Shown: positions 7,951 through 15,453 of the stretch, piece after piece
Layout of the letters: every line of letters starts with the position of its first letter
Numbering within the stretch: the first letter of the stretch is position 1
Origin: a virus
Direction: 5' to 3' (one strand)
Virus record (IMG/VR): IMGVR_UViG_3300044675_003745
Coordinates: 1-21,296 of that record
DNA length: 21,296 nt
The notes under the pieces: model-generated
Told to the model about the DNA's origin: nothing
Seen by the model: the letters and a program-made list of their open reading frames with translations, nothing else
The model's database searches: none
Made by a program: the position numbers and the translations under genes

Positions 7951-8880
7951 ATGCCCGCTATGACCGTAAAGTCTCTGTCCGACCAGCTGTCGAACTATTG
8001 TTCGCCTGATCAGCAGTTTTTGCCCGTCCTAAATCTCGTCCTGCCGCGACTCTACGCGATGGGCTACTGGCGGGATCTCTGCTACGAGCTGGAGATTACC
8101 ACTCCGAACGGCTATTTCTCCCTGCCAGCAGAGGCCGAATCGATCATGTGCGCCACTGTGGACGGCACTCCTAAGAATCTGTGGGCCCAATGGCACGACT
8201 ACAAAATCGCTGGAGTTCCCAATAACTACAAAACCTTCCCGATTTTCGGTGTTGTTGATGACGGTTACGGACCCGTAAAGGAAGTCCTGCCCAACGATAC
8301 CAACCATACTTTGCGTCTGGAGCCCATCTCGCCCAACACAACTTTGCCAAACGACGGCTACGTACATGTCGTTTATGAGCGGGAAAGTGGCTCAATAAGC
8401 AACTATTCCTACGATATCAGCAATGCCGCCTCAATGCTGTCGCCCCATACGGACATCCGTAAAGTGGTCGAAGTCCGTTTTGAAGGCATTCCAGTGAACG
8501 TCCGTCTCGTCGGAATAGCAGGAGCAGACACCTACACTCTGGCAGAAGGCAGAGGAGATTTCGTCGCCCGATACAGGCGTTTCCGCACTAGCGAACCGAA
8601 TAACGGAGCTACTCAGAAGGTCTTCCTGCTCCTCAAGCGGGCGTTCCTGCCGCTAATGGACGAGTCCGACATCGTCTATTTGGGCAACGTGAACGCCATT
8701 AAGTGCGCCATTCTGGCCACTACAGCGGAAGACAACGCTGACATCGAACGCTCTGGCTACCACTGGCAAGTCTGCCGCCAGCTACTGGAAGAGGAGAAAG
8801 ATGCCTCCAGAGGCGGTGCGCGACAAGTCTTTACCATTGATCCTTATTCAGGAAACGGGACTCCCTACAACATGTACTAA
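7951..8880 (+). CDS. Probable tail-completion/adaptor-type structural protein
   Basis: 309 aa. The opening has helical PDQQFLPVLNLVLPRLYAMG and WRDL, then a strand-rich part with ITTPNGYFSLPAEAESIM. This is the layout of phage tail-tube A/adaptor-like proteins, in which a helix bundle is followed by a x-LP-x-(D/E)-x-x-x-I/V segment. The C-terminal part is helical (NAIKCAILATTAEDNADIER, then HWQVCRQLLEEE). It lies between the structural cluster and the lysis genes and has its own promoter-like element. The structural assignment is inferred from layout and position; the precise role is uncertain. Codon use is more GC-rich than in the preceding structural genes. Confidence 0.65.
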   Translation: MPAMTVKSLSDQLSNYCSPDQQFLPVLNLVLPRLYAMGYWRDLCYELEITTPNGYFSLPAEAESIMCATVDGTPKNLWAQWHDYKIAGVPNNYKTFPIFGVVDDGYGPVKEVLPNDTNHTLRLEPISPNTTLPNDGYVHVVYERESGSISNYSYDISNAASMLSPHTDIRKVVEVRFEGIPVNVRLVGIAGADTYTLAEGRGDFVARYRRFRTSEPNNGATQKVFLLLKRAFLPLMDESDIVYLGNVNAIKCAILATTAEDNADIERSGYHWQVCRQLLEEEKDASRGGARQVFTIDPYSGNGTPYNMY

Positions 8881-8885
8881 GTAAA

Positions 8886-9128
8886 ATGATTAGCGACCAC
8901 TTAACCACTGACCTGTCCATCAACCCTATGTGGTCTTACACTAATGGATTTACTGGAATCGCCGCATCCTCACTCGCTCTAATTACTTCATTTCAGGAAC
9001 AGCTGGACTGGTGGGTACGCTTTAGCGGCAGCGTTATTCTGCTTGCAATCAGTATTATTTCACTGTATAACATGGTCAGCCAGATCATTGTGAAATGGCG
9101 CAAGAGAAATAACCCCACAGACAAATGA
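8886..9128 (+). CDS. Putative holin / small membrane protein
   Basis: 80 aa. Hydrophobic stretches lie at residues 21-36 (GFTGIAASSLALITSF) and 43-66 (WVRFSGSVILLAISIISLYN), followed by a basic C-terminal tail (IIVKWRKRNNPTDK). Size, one or two membrane segments, the charged tail and a position just before an amidase gene fit a phage holin or a related lysis membrane protein. It starts 5 nt after the preceding stop, and its stop overlaps the next gene (ATGA at 9125-9128). Holin families are too diverse to name one from sequence alone. Confidence 0.65.
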   Translation: MISDHLTTDLSINPMWSYTNGFTGIAASSLALITSFQEQLDWWVRFSGSVILLAISIISLYNMVSQIIVKWRKRNNPTDK

Positions 9129-9277
9129 GAACAACCGCATTAGGCATCCTCACTATCGTTGCTACGCTTTCGGGCGTTGGCATCCAAATCCTCAAAGGTG
9201 GTGCGCCCGATTTTGTCGGCGCATTTGCAGCTGTGACGGCTGGCATTGGCTTGATCAAGGCCAAAGACGCTAAGTAA
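9125..9277 (+). CDS. Very small membrane protein (second holin/antiholin candidate)
   Basis: 50 aa, starting MRTTALGILTIVATLSGVG and ending GIGLIKAKDAK. Two hydrophobic segments (residues about 5-22 and 28-45) are separated by a KGGAPDF turn, giving a short hairpin membrane protein. The ATG overlaps the stop of the 80-aa membrane protein (ATGA), and the amidase starts 22 nt after its stop, so it lies inside the lysis cassette. Paired small membrane proteins before an endolysin often act as holin and antiholin; that role here is inference. Confidence 0.6.
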   Translation: MRTTALGILTIVATLSGVGIQILKGGAPDFVGAFAAVTAGIGLIKAKDAK

Positions 9278-9299
9278 TACACAGAAAGGTATTCACCGT

Positions 9300-9869
9300 A
9301 TGCCTAAAAAGATCGCAATTTGTGTAGGCCACAGCCGTTCCGGCGATAGGGGTGCGGTGAATACCAACTGTGTCACAGAGTGGGCGTTCAATAAGCCATT
9401 AGCAGAGCGTACAGCGGAACTTCTCCGCGACGCAAAGCACGACGTCAAAGTCTGGTCCCGCTACGAGGGGACTGGATACAGCAGCTCAATGAGCTGGATC
9501 GCGAAGCAGATTCAGGAATACGGCGCGGATGTTGCCGTTGAACTCCACTTCAATTCGGCTGGCCCCAACGCAAAGGGATACGAGTTCCTTCACTGGCACA
9601 GCTCTGGAAGGTCCGCCAGACTGGCATCCTGTTTCCATTTCGCTTTTAAGAAAGTATTCCCACACGCTAAGTCTAGAGGTCTAAAGCCTATCTCGAAAGA
9701 GGACAGAGGTTCCGCGTTCCTGCAAAGGACTCCGTGTCCGGCTTCAATCCTTGAGCCCTACTTCGGCAGCAATGTCGAAGAAACTGTTTTCTATTCCGCC
9801 CGTCGCGAAGAACTTGCCAGAGTCTACGCAGACGCAATCATTAGCTGGCTATCCGCAGAGAAACCGTGA
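9300..9869 (+). CDS. N-acetylmuramoyl-L-alanine amidase endolysin (Amidase_3)
   Basis: 189 aa. It cleaves the amide bond between N-acetylmuramic acid and L-Ala in peptidoglycan. The Amidase_3 zinc ligands are in place: H11 (CVGHSRSGDRGA), E27 (VTEWAFN) and H83 (VELHFNSA); the catalytic Glu is E152 (ASILEPYFGS). The whole protein is the catalytic domain with no added cell-wall-binding domain and no signal peptide, so export would depend on the holin. A purine-rich AGAAAGG (9283-9289) lies 10 nt upstream of the ATG, among the better ribosome-binding candidates in this module. The last 4 nt overlap the next gene (GTGA). Confidence 0.9.
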   Translation: MPKKIAICVGHSRSGDRGAVNTNCVTEWAFNKPLAERTAELLRDAKHDVKVWSRYEGTGYSSSMSWIAKQIQEYGADVAVELHFNSAGPNAKGYEFLHWHSSGRSARLASCFHFAFKKVFPHAKSRGLKPISKEDRGSAFLQRTPCPASILEPYFGSNVEETVFYSARREELARVYADAIISWLSAEKP

Positions 9870-10012
9870 AACCAGATCCATCCAAATCCAAATCTAAGAA
9901 ACAAGTCGCTTACTTGCTCTCCAAAGTTAGCCCGCTCTCCAAAAAGGAGCAGGGCAAACTCAAAGGCGAGCTACACAGCGGAGCCGTTAAGGTTAAGAAG
10001 GAGAAGATGTGA
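9866..10012 (+). CDS. Very small lysine-rich protein
   Basis: 48 aa beginning with GTG at 9866, which overlaps the amidase stop (GTGA), and ending TGA at 10010-10012. About a quarter of residues are Lys; a central segment QVAYLLSKVSPLSKKEQGKL is amphipathic, followed by ELHSGAVKVKK. I recall similar short basic proteins beside phage lysis genes but know no function. Stop-start coupling and the absence of competing ORFs support it. It is the last gene before the inverted repeat at 10015-10041. Confidence 0.55.
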   Translation: MKPDPSKSKSKKQVAYLLSKVSPLSKKEQGKLKGELHSGAVKVKKEKM

Positions 10013-10014
10013 GT

Positions 10015-10041
10015 AGTAGGTCAAGCTAGACTTGACCTATT
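10015..10041 (+). terminator. Inverted repeat, possible weak terminator that also contains TTGACC
   Basis: The perfect arms GGTCAAG (10019-10025) and CTTGACC (10031-10037) flank the loop CTAGA; pairing extends outward through 10015/10041 with one G-T pair. It is followed by TATTTAAC. The stem is AT-rich and the U-tract short, so termination would be partial. The right arm carries TTGACC, the -35 used by the other two promoter-like elements, but no convincing -10 lies at the right distance before the ATG at 10059. Confidence 0.4.
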
Positions 10042-10058
10042 TAACGCATTTCAAACTT

Positions 10059-10625
10059 ATGGAAAATCAAAATCTAGTATCTGAAGCTTTCAAAGTAATT
10101 CGTAAACACGAAGGCTTCAAAGCTGAACCTTATCTCGACTCCAAAAATAACTGGACGGTCGGCATTGGAACACTTATTGGAAAAGGAAAAGACGCTGATC
10201 TAAAGGCTAGCCCATATTATGGGAAAAAGATCAACGAGGCTACAGCACAAAAAATCGCTGTAGCCGACATCAATAAGAAAATAGATTTAGTCAAAGGACT
10301 TATTGGTCCTGATAAGTTTGACACATTTTCTCCTCAGCTTCAGGCACAGATTGTTAGTGGAGCTTATCGTGGGGACATTACAGGTTCTCCAAAAACACTC
10401 TCTCTTTTGAGGGGAGGTAAGTTTAAAGAAGCTTCTAAAGAGTTTCTAAATAACAAAGAATACAGAGATGCAGTAGCGACGAAATCTGGTGTTGCTGGCC
10501 GTATGAAAGAAGTCTCTTCTGTAATGGCTGTTGAAAACCCAAACAGCCTTACTGCAAAACCTAACTTTGCTGATGTAGTTGAGTATCGACTCTTGCAGAA
10601 CAAAATCTTGCCTGAGAGAAAATGA
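10059..10625 (+). CDS. T4-type lysozyme (glycoside hydrolase, second endolysin)
   Basis: 188 aa from ATG 10059. It hydrolyses the beta-1,4 bond between MurNAc and GlcNAc in peptidoglycan. The active-site block reads KHEGFKAEPYLDSKNNWTVG: E18, D27 and T33 reproduce the E-x8-D-x5-T spacing of T4 lysozyme. The C-terminal part (SGAYRGDITGSPKTLSLL, GGKFKEASKEFLN, KSGVAGRMKEV) matches the conserved helix region of the T4-lysozyme-like superfamily. A TTG at 10032 in frame would add nine residues, but it falls inside the inverted repeat, so the ATG is preferred. No signal peptide. The stop overlaps the next ATG (ATGA). Confidence 0.85.
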   Translation: MENQNLVSEAFKVIRKHEGFKAEPYLDSKNNWTVGIGTLIGKGKDADLKASPYYGKKINEATAQKIAVADINKKIDLVKGLIGPDKFDTFSPQLQAQIVSGAYRGDITGSPKTLSLLRGGKFKEASKEFLNNKEYRDAVATKSGVAGRMKEVSSVMAVENPNSLTAKPNFADVVEYRLLQNKILPERK

Positions 10626-10927
10626 AAAGCAAATGGCCAAAGACCATCATGGTTGCAGGTAGGCGGGTACGCCTACTCTTCTGCGATCTCGATGACACTT
10701 ACGGCCAGTACAAGCACGACCTCAAGACCATTGAGATTAGTCGTGCGATATCAGACTCTGCCAAATTGATCACGATCCGCCACGAACTGATGGAGGCGTC
10801 ATTGCTTCTATCGGGAGTTGGATTCGCTGATCGATATGAACAGGAACCAGTTGTTCGATGTATGGAGGAAATCTTCTTCCCTGCGTGGGACACCTTTTTG
10901 AAACGTATAACTAAAGCAAATGCTTGA
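10622..10927 (+). CDS. Zincin-like small protein with degenerate HExxH motif
   Basis: 101 aa. Residues 53-60 read RHELMEAS, with H54, E55 and E58 in place of the usual second His of the HExxH zinc-protease motif. The layout (beta-rich N-terminus with DLDDTYGQYKHDLKTIEIS, then the HE-containing helix, then a helical end EEIFFPAWDTFLKRI) is that of short phage zincin-like proteins. With E at the third ligand position it may still bind a metal or may be inactive; no protease activity can be claimed. The start is coupled to the lysozyme (ATGA), and the end overlaps the nuclease start by 8 nt. Confidence 0.65.
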   Translation: MKSKWPKTIMVAGRRVRLLFCDLDDTYGQYKHDLKTIEISRAISDSAKLITIRHELMEASLLLSGVGFADRYEQEPVVRCMEEIFFPAWDTFLKRITKANA

Positions 10928-11471
10928 ACAATTCAAACCCGTCGCTGACGGGAAATATGTAGAATTCCGTCCGTCAGGAGAGGATTTCAAACGTGCCGCT
11001 GACATGTCCGAACAAATGGGCGTTCTAGCAAACTCTCACACAAGGGGTGCTGGACGCATGAACGGATTCTTAGGGGAAATCGCAGTAGAAAAGTATCTAG
11101 CTGAACTCGTTGCTGAAGACAGCAAGGCGACTAAAAGCTATGACTTGAAGTGTAAGTCCGGCCTTACAGTCGAAGTAAAAACAAAAAAGGCTTCTTCGAT
11201 CCCTAAGCCAGAATATCTGGCTTCTGTGGAATCGAAGAAGACTTATATGTTTGAGAACGACGTTTATGTTTTCCTCCGCTCCCACAACTCGTTGAACAAG
11301 TTGTGGATTTTAGGATGGATTAAAACGGATTCATTCAAGCGTCGTTCTACTTTCAAACCAGCGGGTCATGTGGATGAGGATTCAAATTTCAAGTATAGTG
11401 TCGATGGATACCACATTGAAATTAAGAAGCTCAGTCCCATTACGACTCTGAAGGAGTATCTTGCGGGTTGA
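10920..11471 (+). CDS. Small PD-(D/E)XK-type nuclease
   Basis: 183 aa. Motifs in order are GFLGEIAVEKYLAE (E53, helix 1), SYDLKCKSG (D75) and TVEVKTKK (E85-V-K87), the D-x9-E-x-K core of the PD-(D/E)XK fold as in restriction-like and Holliday-junction-type phage nucleases. A weakly conserved strand VYVFLRSHNSLNKLWILGWI follows. It may resolve branched DNA or degrade host DNA; substrate is not deducible. It is the last rightward gene and overlaps the 3' end of the leftward primase-helicase gene by 32 bp. It contains an unusual nested inverted repeat. Confidence 0.75.
   Translation: MLEQFKPVADGKYVEFRPSGEDFKRAADMSEQMGVLANSHTRGAGRMNGFLGEIAVEKYLAELVAEDSKATKSYDLKCKSGLTVEVKTKKASSIPKPEYLASVESKKTYMFENDVYVFLRSHNSLNKLWILGWIKTDSFKRRSTFKPAGHVDEDSNFKYSVDGYHIEIKKLSPITTLKEYLAG
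11191..11240 (+). repeat. Nested inverted repeat inside the nuclease gene
   Basis: The outer arms CTTCTTCGAT (11191-11200) and ATCGAAGAAG (11231-11240) pair perfectly over 10 bp. Inside them AAGCCAGA (11205-11212) and TCTGGCTT (11216-11223) pair perfectly over 8 bp with a 3-nt loop. 36 of 50 bases can pair. Confidence 0.7.
11282..11306 (+). repeat. Second perfect hairpin in the nuclease gene
   Basis: CCACAACT (11282-11289) and AGTTGTGG (11299-11306) pair perfectly over 8 bp with a 9-nt loop, followed by ATTTTAGG. A stem this size alone could be chance in 21 kb. Confidence 0.45.
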
Positions 11472-13611
11472 CTGTGATGTCGAATTTGGGATCTAGATTG
11501 ATCTCCCAAATCTTACCACCGCCCTGTCCATGGGATTTCACTGGACGCAAGTGCTTGTTATTGCGACTTGCTTCCTCCATCGTGGACATGCCACGGCGGA
11601 CGAATTCCAGATTGTTGGACATTCCAACTCCACGACCATTGTTGAAATCGTGGAGCGCAACTTGAAACTCCGTAAGAGTTCCCTGCCAGATTGCCATATC
11701 TGGATTGAGTGCCCTACAACGCTTCGAGAAGAACTCAACAAGTTCGGCAACTGAAGAACGGCTGGAGTTATCGTAAGCGGCGGACGCAATAGTCTCGTCG
11801 ATATAGCTGATAATTCCAAATCGTCCGAAGTCCTCGATCTCCTTAGGAATCTGCCAGTCCAGCAAGAATCTAGCGAAGTGAGGTAGTTCCTGTTCGATCG
11901 TTGCCTCAATAATTGAGTTGCGGGGGAACTTGCTAGTAGCCTTATCGCTAATGCGGAGAGCCATAAGCTTATCTCTGTTGCTCGAATCCAGTGCCGGAAT
12001 CACGGACAGACTGTTTGCATCCATGTTAAGCGACATAATAACGCGCCCCGTCCACGGCACAGACATAGCGTCAGCGTACTTCGCCTGATACTCGACTCGC
12101 GGGTTGGCGACAGAACGCTTGATGATTTCTGTGGCTTTGCGCTGGTCTTGAAACGAAGCAGCAGACGTAGTGTCATCAATGACCCACGCCGCTACGCGAC
12201 CCAAATCCTTGTTGAACTTCGTCTGTCCAGAAATGTAATCGCTGGCATCTGCGTACCCACCCACTAGACCCGAAATAACTCTGTTGGATAGGAGTGACTT
12301 CCCTTTGTTTGTGGGCCCGACAAGCAGCAGTGCCTGTCCTTGAACGAACTCACGCTCTAGAACTGCGCCATAGAATCGCTTGAGCCATGAGTAGAGGTAC
12401 TCCACAGTTGGTTTGTTGCCCGCTGTATTGACGAACAACTGGTTGAGCCATTCGTGAATGAAGGGCCACTTAGCTGGATCTCCGTCGGAATCTGGCTCAA
12501 CTGGATGGATGTTGGCGCAGTTGAGGATTCTATGTCCGTTGTAGGCTACGACTCGATCCTTCGAGAATACGACTGGTGCGATCTCGTCGATGCGATTCTG
12601 GTTGGAGATAGTCAGGATAGCCGACTCCAGTTCGGAAAGCGGCTGACCCTTCTTCGGCTTCATAGAGAATCCGTACTGCCTCAACTCCAGCACAAGCTGT
12701 TCGCGTGGAATCGTGACAGCAGAGGTGAACAGGACTTTGAAGAACGAGCGTCCGTTGTACCAGTACTCGTCCAGTAGGCTACCCATCTTCTTCTCCTCGT
12801 AGTCCTTGACGAACTTCGATCCGAAGATTTCCTTCCACGACACGAATCCTTTTCCAGCACGGTCAGAGTAACAGATGATCCCGTCTTCCGCTACCTGACA
12901 CCCGTCTCGATTGATGCCGTCATCGATCCAGAACAATGGCCCACGGCATCCCACTTCAAATTCTCCGATCCAACGATTCGGGAATCGGGCTTCAACTTCA
13001 GCCGCTACGACAGCGATTGGAATTGAAGTATCAGATGATTGAGGTGGGTGATCATTAGCTGCTTTCATCAGCGCAGTCTGCACTAGCGCGTCAGAAACAT
13101 TCCCGCCTAAATTGTGCCAATCTTCACCTAATTCAAAGTATTGGCTGGCGCGTAGGGACGTACTATCGAATCCGGCAAACAGACGCTCCAATTTGAGGGA
13201 GGAGTTCATCTGCTTCATGAATGCGTCGAACATCTCTGGAGCAATCGGGATCGCGTTGTCGAACTCCCATACTAGACGCAAATATCCTGATTGGGTTTTA
13301 GTTCGCCACGTTGGCATGTTGACCCCACACTTTGCGGCGATATCGCTATCGATGTTGCCCCAATTGACTGGAGCATCGTAGTCAGCAACTACTCCACAGA
13401 TCTTGTTCGGCGGGTTGTCATTGCTGATCCGTTTCGACGGCGTACTTCCTTCGACCATATTGTAGAACACATGGTCTGTAGTTGCGTTAGAACACCACGC
13501 ACGGAAATCTGCTTTGGACGCAAATTTAGGTTTGGGCTTCTGGAGGGTGTTAAGACTCTGCGCCTTAACGGCTTTGGTTTCTCTCAAGTTTTTTAGGTAT
13601 CGATAGCTCAT
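11440..13611 (-). CDS. Primase-polymerase / SF3-type helicase
   Basis: 723 aa. The N-terminal about 300 residues look like an archaeo-eukaryotic-type primase: GVVADYDAP places two acids as D77-Y-D79 (the hhhDhD motif), followed by SGYLRLVWEF and a FDSTSLRASQYFELG segment typical of primpol domains. The C-terminal half is a P-loop ATPase: Walker A GPTNKGKS at 432-439 (K438), Walker B AAWVIDD at 474-480, then SVANPRVEYQAKYADAM and RVIMSLNMDA (sensor-like), as in D5/SF3 phage replicative helicases. It would prime and unwind DNA at the fork beside the polymerase encoded just upstream. The ATG overlaps the polymerase stop (ATGA, 13608-13611). Confidence 0.85.
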   Translation of the reverse strand: MSYRYLKNLRETKAVKAQSLNTLQKPKPKFASKADFRAWCSNATTDHVFYNMVEGSTPSKRISNDNPPNKICGVVADYDAPVNWGNIDSDIAAKCGVNMPTWRTKTQSGYLRLVWEFDNAIPIAPEMFDAFMKQMNSSLKLERLFAGFDSTSLRASQYFELGEDWHNLGGNVSDALVQTALMKAANDHPPQSSDTSIPIAVVAAEVEARFPNRWIGEFEVGCRGPLFWIDDGINRDGCQVAEDGIICYSDRAGKGFVSWKEIFGSKFVKDYEEKKMGSLLDEYWYNGRSFFKVLFTSAVTIPREQLVLELRQYGFSMKPKKGQPLSELESAILTISNQNRIDEIAPVVFSKDRVVAYNGHRILNCANIHPVEPDSDGDPAKWPFIHEWLNQLFVNTAGNKPTVEYLYSWLKRFYGAVLEREFVQGQALLLVGPTNKGKSLLSNRVISGLVGGYADASDYISGQTKFNKDLGRVAAWVIDDTTSAASFQDQRKATEIIKRSVANPRVEYQAKYADAMSVPWTGRVIMSLNMDANSLSVIPALDSSNRDKLMALRISDKATSKFPRNSIIEATIEQELPHFARFLLDWQIPKEIEDFGRFGIISYIDETIASAAYDNSSRSSVAELVEFFSKRCRALNPDMAIWQGTLTEFQVALHDFNNGRGVGMSNNLEFVRRGMSTMEEASRNNKHLRPVKSHGQGGGKIWEINLDPKFDITVNPQDTPSES

Positions 13612-15371
13612 TTTTCGTATTTAGTTAGAATTTGTCCTTCAGCGGAAACTGGGATGTCGGGTATCCAATCTGGTGGAGTGGACATGATTTGAATGATTTG
13701 ATCCAAAGCTTGTTCAGCTTTGTCGGCGTCAACTTCTACAACGACTTCGTCGTGTACGTGCATAATCAGTTCGACACCGTTTCCAATATCGTTGATCTTG
13801 CACAGCATATGGCTGAAGATATCACGGGCAAGAGCCTGACTGGCGTTTTCAGCCACTAGACCACCCCAAAGTTTGACAGGCACACGCTTACCATTCTTTG
13901 GCATCATTGCCACATACTGGATCTTGTCGTTCTGTTTGACTGGTTTAAGTCTCCCATAATCAAGTGTCCTGCCACTAGGAAGGTCTACAGTGAATCTGTT
14001 CTCCGTATCATAAGAAGTAATGATATCTGTGGTATAATCAGACCACAGCTTTTTAACACTCTTCATCTTCGATCTGTAGAGATTAACAGCGTCCTTCGCT
14101 TCCTTCTCCGACATGCCAGACATCATAGCGAACTTTGGAGCACCAGCCCCGTATCCACAACCCAACACCATCGCTTTCACTTTGTGGCGCATCTTAGGAT
14201 CGTTACGGAGGGAGCCCTTTTCACGGGACCATAGACCGAAACGGATGGCGAAGGCTTCGTAGATATCTTCCGACTCTTTGATCTCCTTCATCGTCTCATG
14301 GTCTTTGGCAAGCCAGCAGAGAGTACGAACTTCGATCTGCGAAAGATCAACTACGAGCAATCTCTTGTCCTCTTTGGGGGCAATCAGATGGCGCATTTTG
14401 ACTCCGAACATCTCGTCTTTAGGGAGATTCTGGAGATTCAAATTGCCACCAGATCCTGAGAAGCGACCAGTATGGGCTCCGAAATACATGATGTTTCCAT
14501 AGAAACGTCCGTTCGGCATCGTCGCATAATCGAAGGATTCTAGTTTACACTTGAGGGAATTGATACGCCGCCAGTTCTTGACAGCACCAACCCACGCAAA
14601 CTTCTGCCCATTGACACGCAGCCACTCTTCAGCGTCTGGATCTCCTTCAGCCAAACTAGCGGGGGGTTCAATCCCCACAGCGCGACACTGATCGTCAAAA
14701 GCGGGGCGGCTCAACAGCGGCCTTTCCCCGATCCACGGAATGAGACTCTCTGCTTCAAAGAGTTCAGCCTTGATCGTTTCGAGTTGCTGGCGAAGTAGCT
14801 CAGTGTTCATCGGCAATCCTCGTTGTACACAACGGCGATTGACTAGACTTATCCCACGCTCGCGTTCGGGCCAGTTGCTGGAATAGTCCTGCCAAAGTTG
14901 CAAGCACAACTCCGAATCCTTGAGGGCGTAATCGCTGACCTCCTTCTTAAACTCAGAGGTCATGTTCTCCCATCGCTTTCCGCTCATGTTGTCTCGCGTT
15001 GACTTGTCAACTTTGAGATCATAAGCCTGAGCTGTGGCCCCCTTCAGAGAACGTGGGAGACCACAATATACAGCCATATCGGCAGTACAGTGCCATTCAC
15101 CACTCCATTTATCAGGCCACCAATTCTGGCTGACCCCATAAAAATAAAGAGACTCGTCAAATGACGCATTGTGCGAAAGGACGATAGAGTCTTTAAGCAA
15201 GCTCCAGTCAAAATCTTTTGGGTGACCAACAAATTTGACTCCATTATCACCCACTACTGACACCATATAGGCGTCAAAATCGGGGTGAGAGAAATAGCCC
15301 AACGGGCCTAATGTCTTAATCGAGCACCTCTTATCATAGTATGTCTCGAAATCCAGTGCGTATGTATTCAT
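13608..15371 (-). CDS. Family A DNA polymerase with 3'-5' exonuclease
   Basis: 587 aa replicative polymerase. Exonuclease motifs: DFET (D7, E9), SHNASFDES (N68, D72) and YALKD (Y148, D152). Polymerase motifs: TGRFSGSGGNLNLQNLP; motif A VVDLSQIEVR (D342); motif B RHKVKAMVLGCGYG (R395, K399, Y407); motif C MHVHDEVVVEV (H540, D541). The residue equivalent to E. coli Pol I Phe762 is Leu403 (codon 14163-14165). No 5'-3' exonuclease domain is present, as usual in phage enzymes; it is shorter than T7 polymerase (704 aa). It pairs with the primase-helicase encoded directly downstream. Confidence 0.95.
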   Translation of the reverse strand: MNTYALDFETYYDKRCSIKTLGPLGYFSHPDFDAYMVSVVGDNGVKFVGHPKDFDWSLLKDSIVLSHNASFDESLYFYGVSQNWWPDKWSGEWHCTADMAVYCGLPRSLKGATAQAYDLKVDKSTRDNMSGKRWENMTSEFKKEVSDYALKDSELCLQLWQDYSSNWPERERGISLVNRRCVQRGLPMNTELLRQQLETIKAELFEAESLIPWIGERPLLSRPAFDDQCRAVGIEPPASLAEGDPDAEEWLRVNGQKFAWVGAVKNWRRINSLKCKLESFDYATMPNGRFYGNIMYFGAHTGRFSGSGGNLNLQNLPKDEMFGVKMRHLIAPKEDKRLLVVDLSQIEVRTLCWLAKDHETMKEIKESEDIYEAFAIRFGLWSREKGSLRNDPKMRHKVKAMVLGCGYGAGAPKFAMMSGMSEKEAKDAVNLYRSKMKSVKKLWSDYTTDIITSYDTENRFTVDLPSGRTLDYGRLKPVKQNDKIQYVAMMPKNGKRVPVKLWGGLVAENASQALARDIFSHMLCKINDIGNGVELIMHVHDEVVVEVDADKAEQALDQIIQIMSTPPDWIPDIPVSAEGQILTKYEK

Positions 15372-15401
15372 GAGTAGTGTTCATAATTGGGGGTAGTAGG
15401 A

Positions 15402-15437
15402 AGCCCGTATCGGTTTGAACATGTACCGATACGGGCT
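15402..15437 (-). promoter_or_regulatory. Perfect 13-bp hairpin in the DNA polymerase leader
   Basis: AGCCCGTATCGGT (15402-15414) and ACCGATACGGGCT (15425-15437) pair perfectly around a 10-nt loop. It sits between the small coiled-coil gene and the polymerase ATG, 30 nt upstream of the latter. No T-run follows on the minus strand, so it is not a standard terminator. An RNA-processing site, attenuator-like element or operator are possible. Confidence 0.7.
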
Positions 15438-15453
15438 GAGTTATACAGTTTTA

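Noticed and set aside
10032-10058. TTG start adding nine residues to the lysozyme
   Set aside because: It falls in the arm of an inverted repeat, and the ATG at 10059 gives the normal N-terminus before the catalytic helix.
10659-10676. GTAGGCG/CGCCTAC hairpin near the start of the zincin-like gene
   Set aside because: A perfect 7-bp stem with a 4-nt loop, but stems of this size are expected by chance several times in 21 kb and nothing else supports a role.
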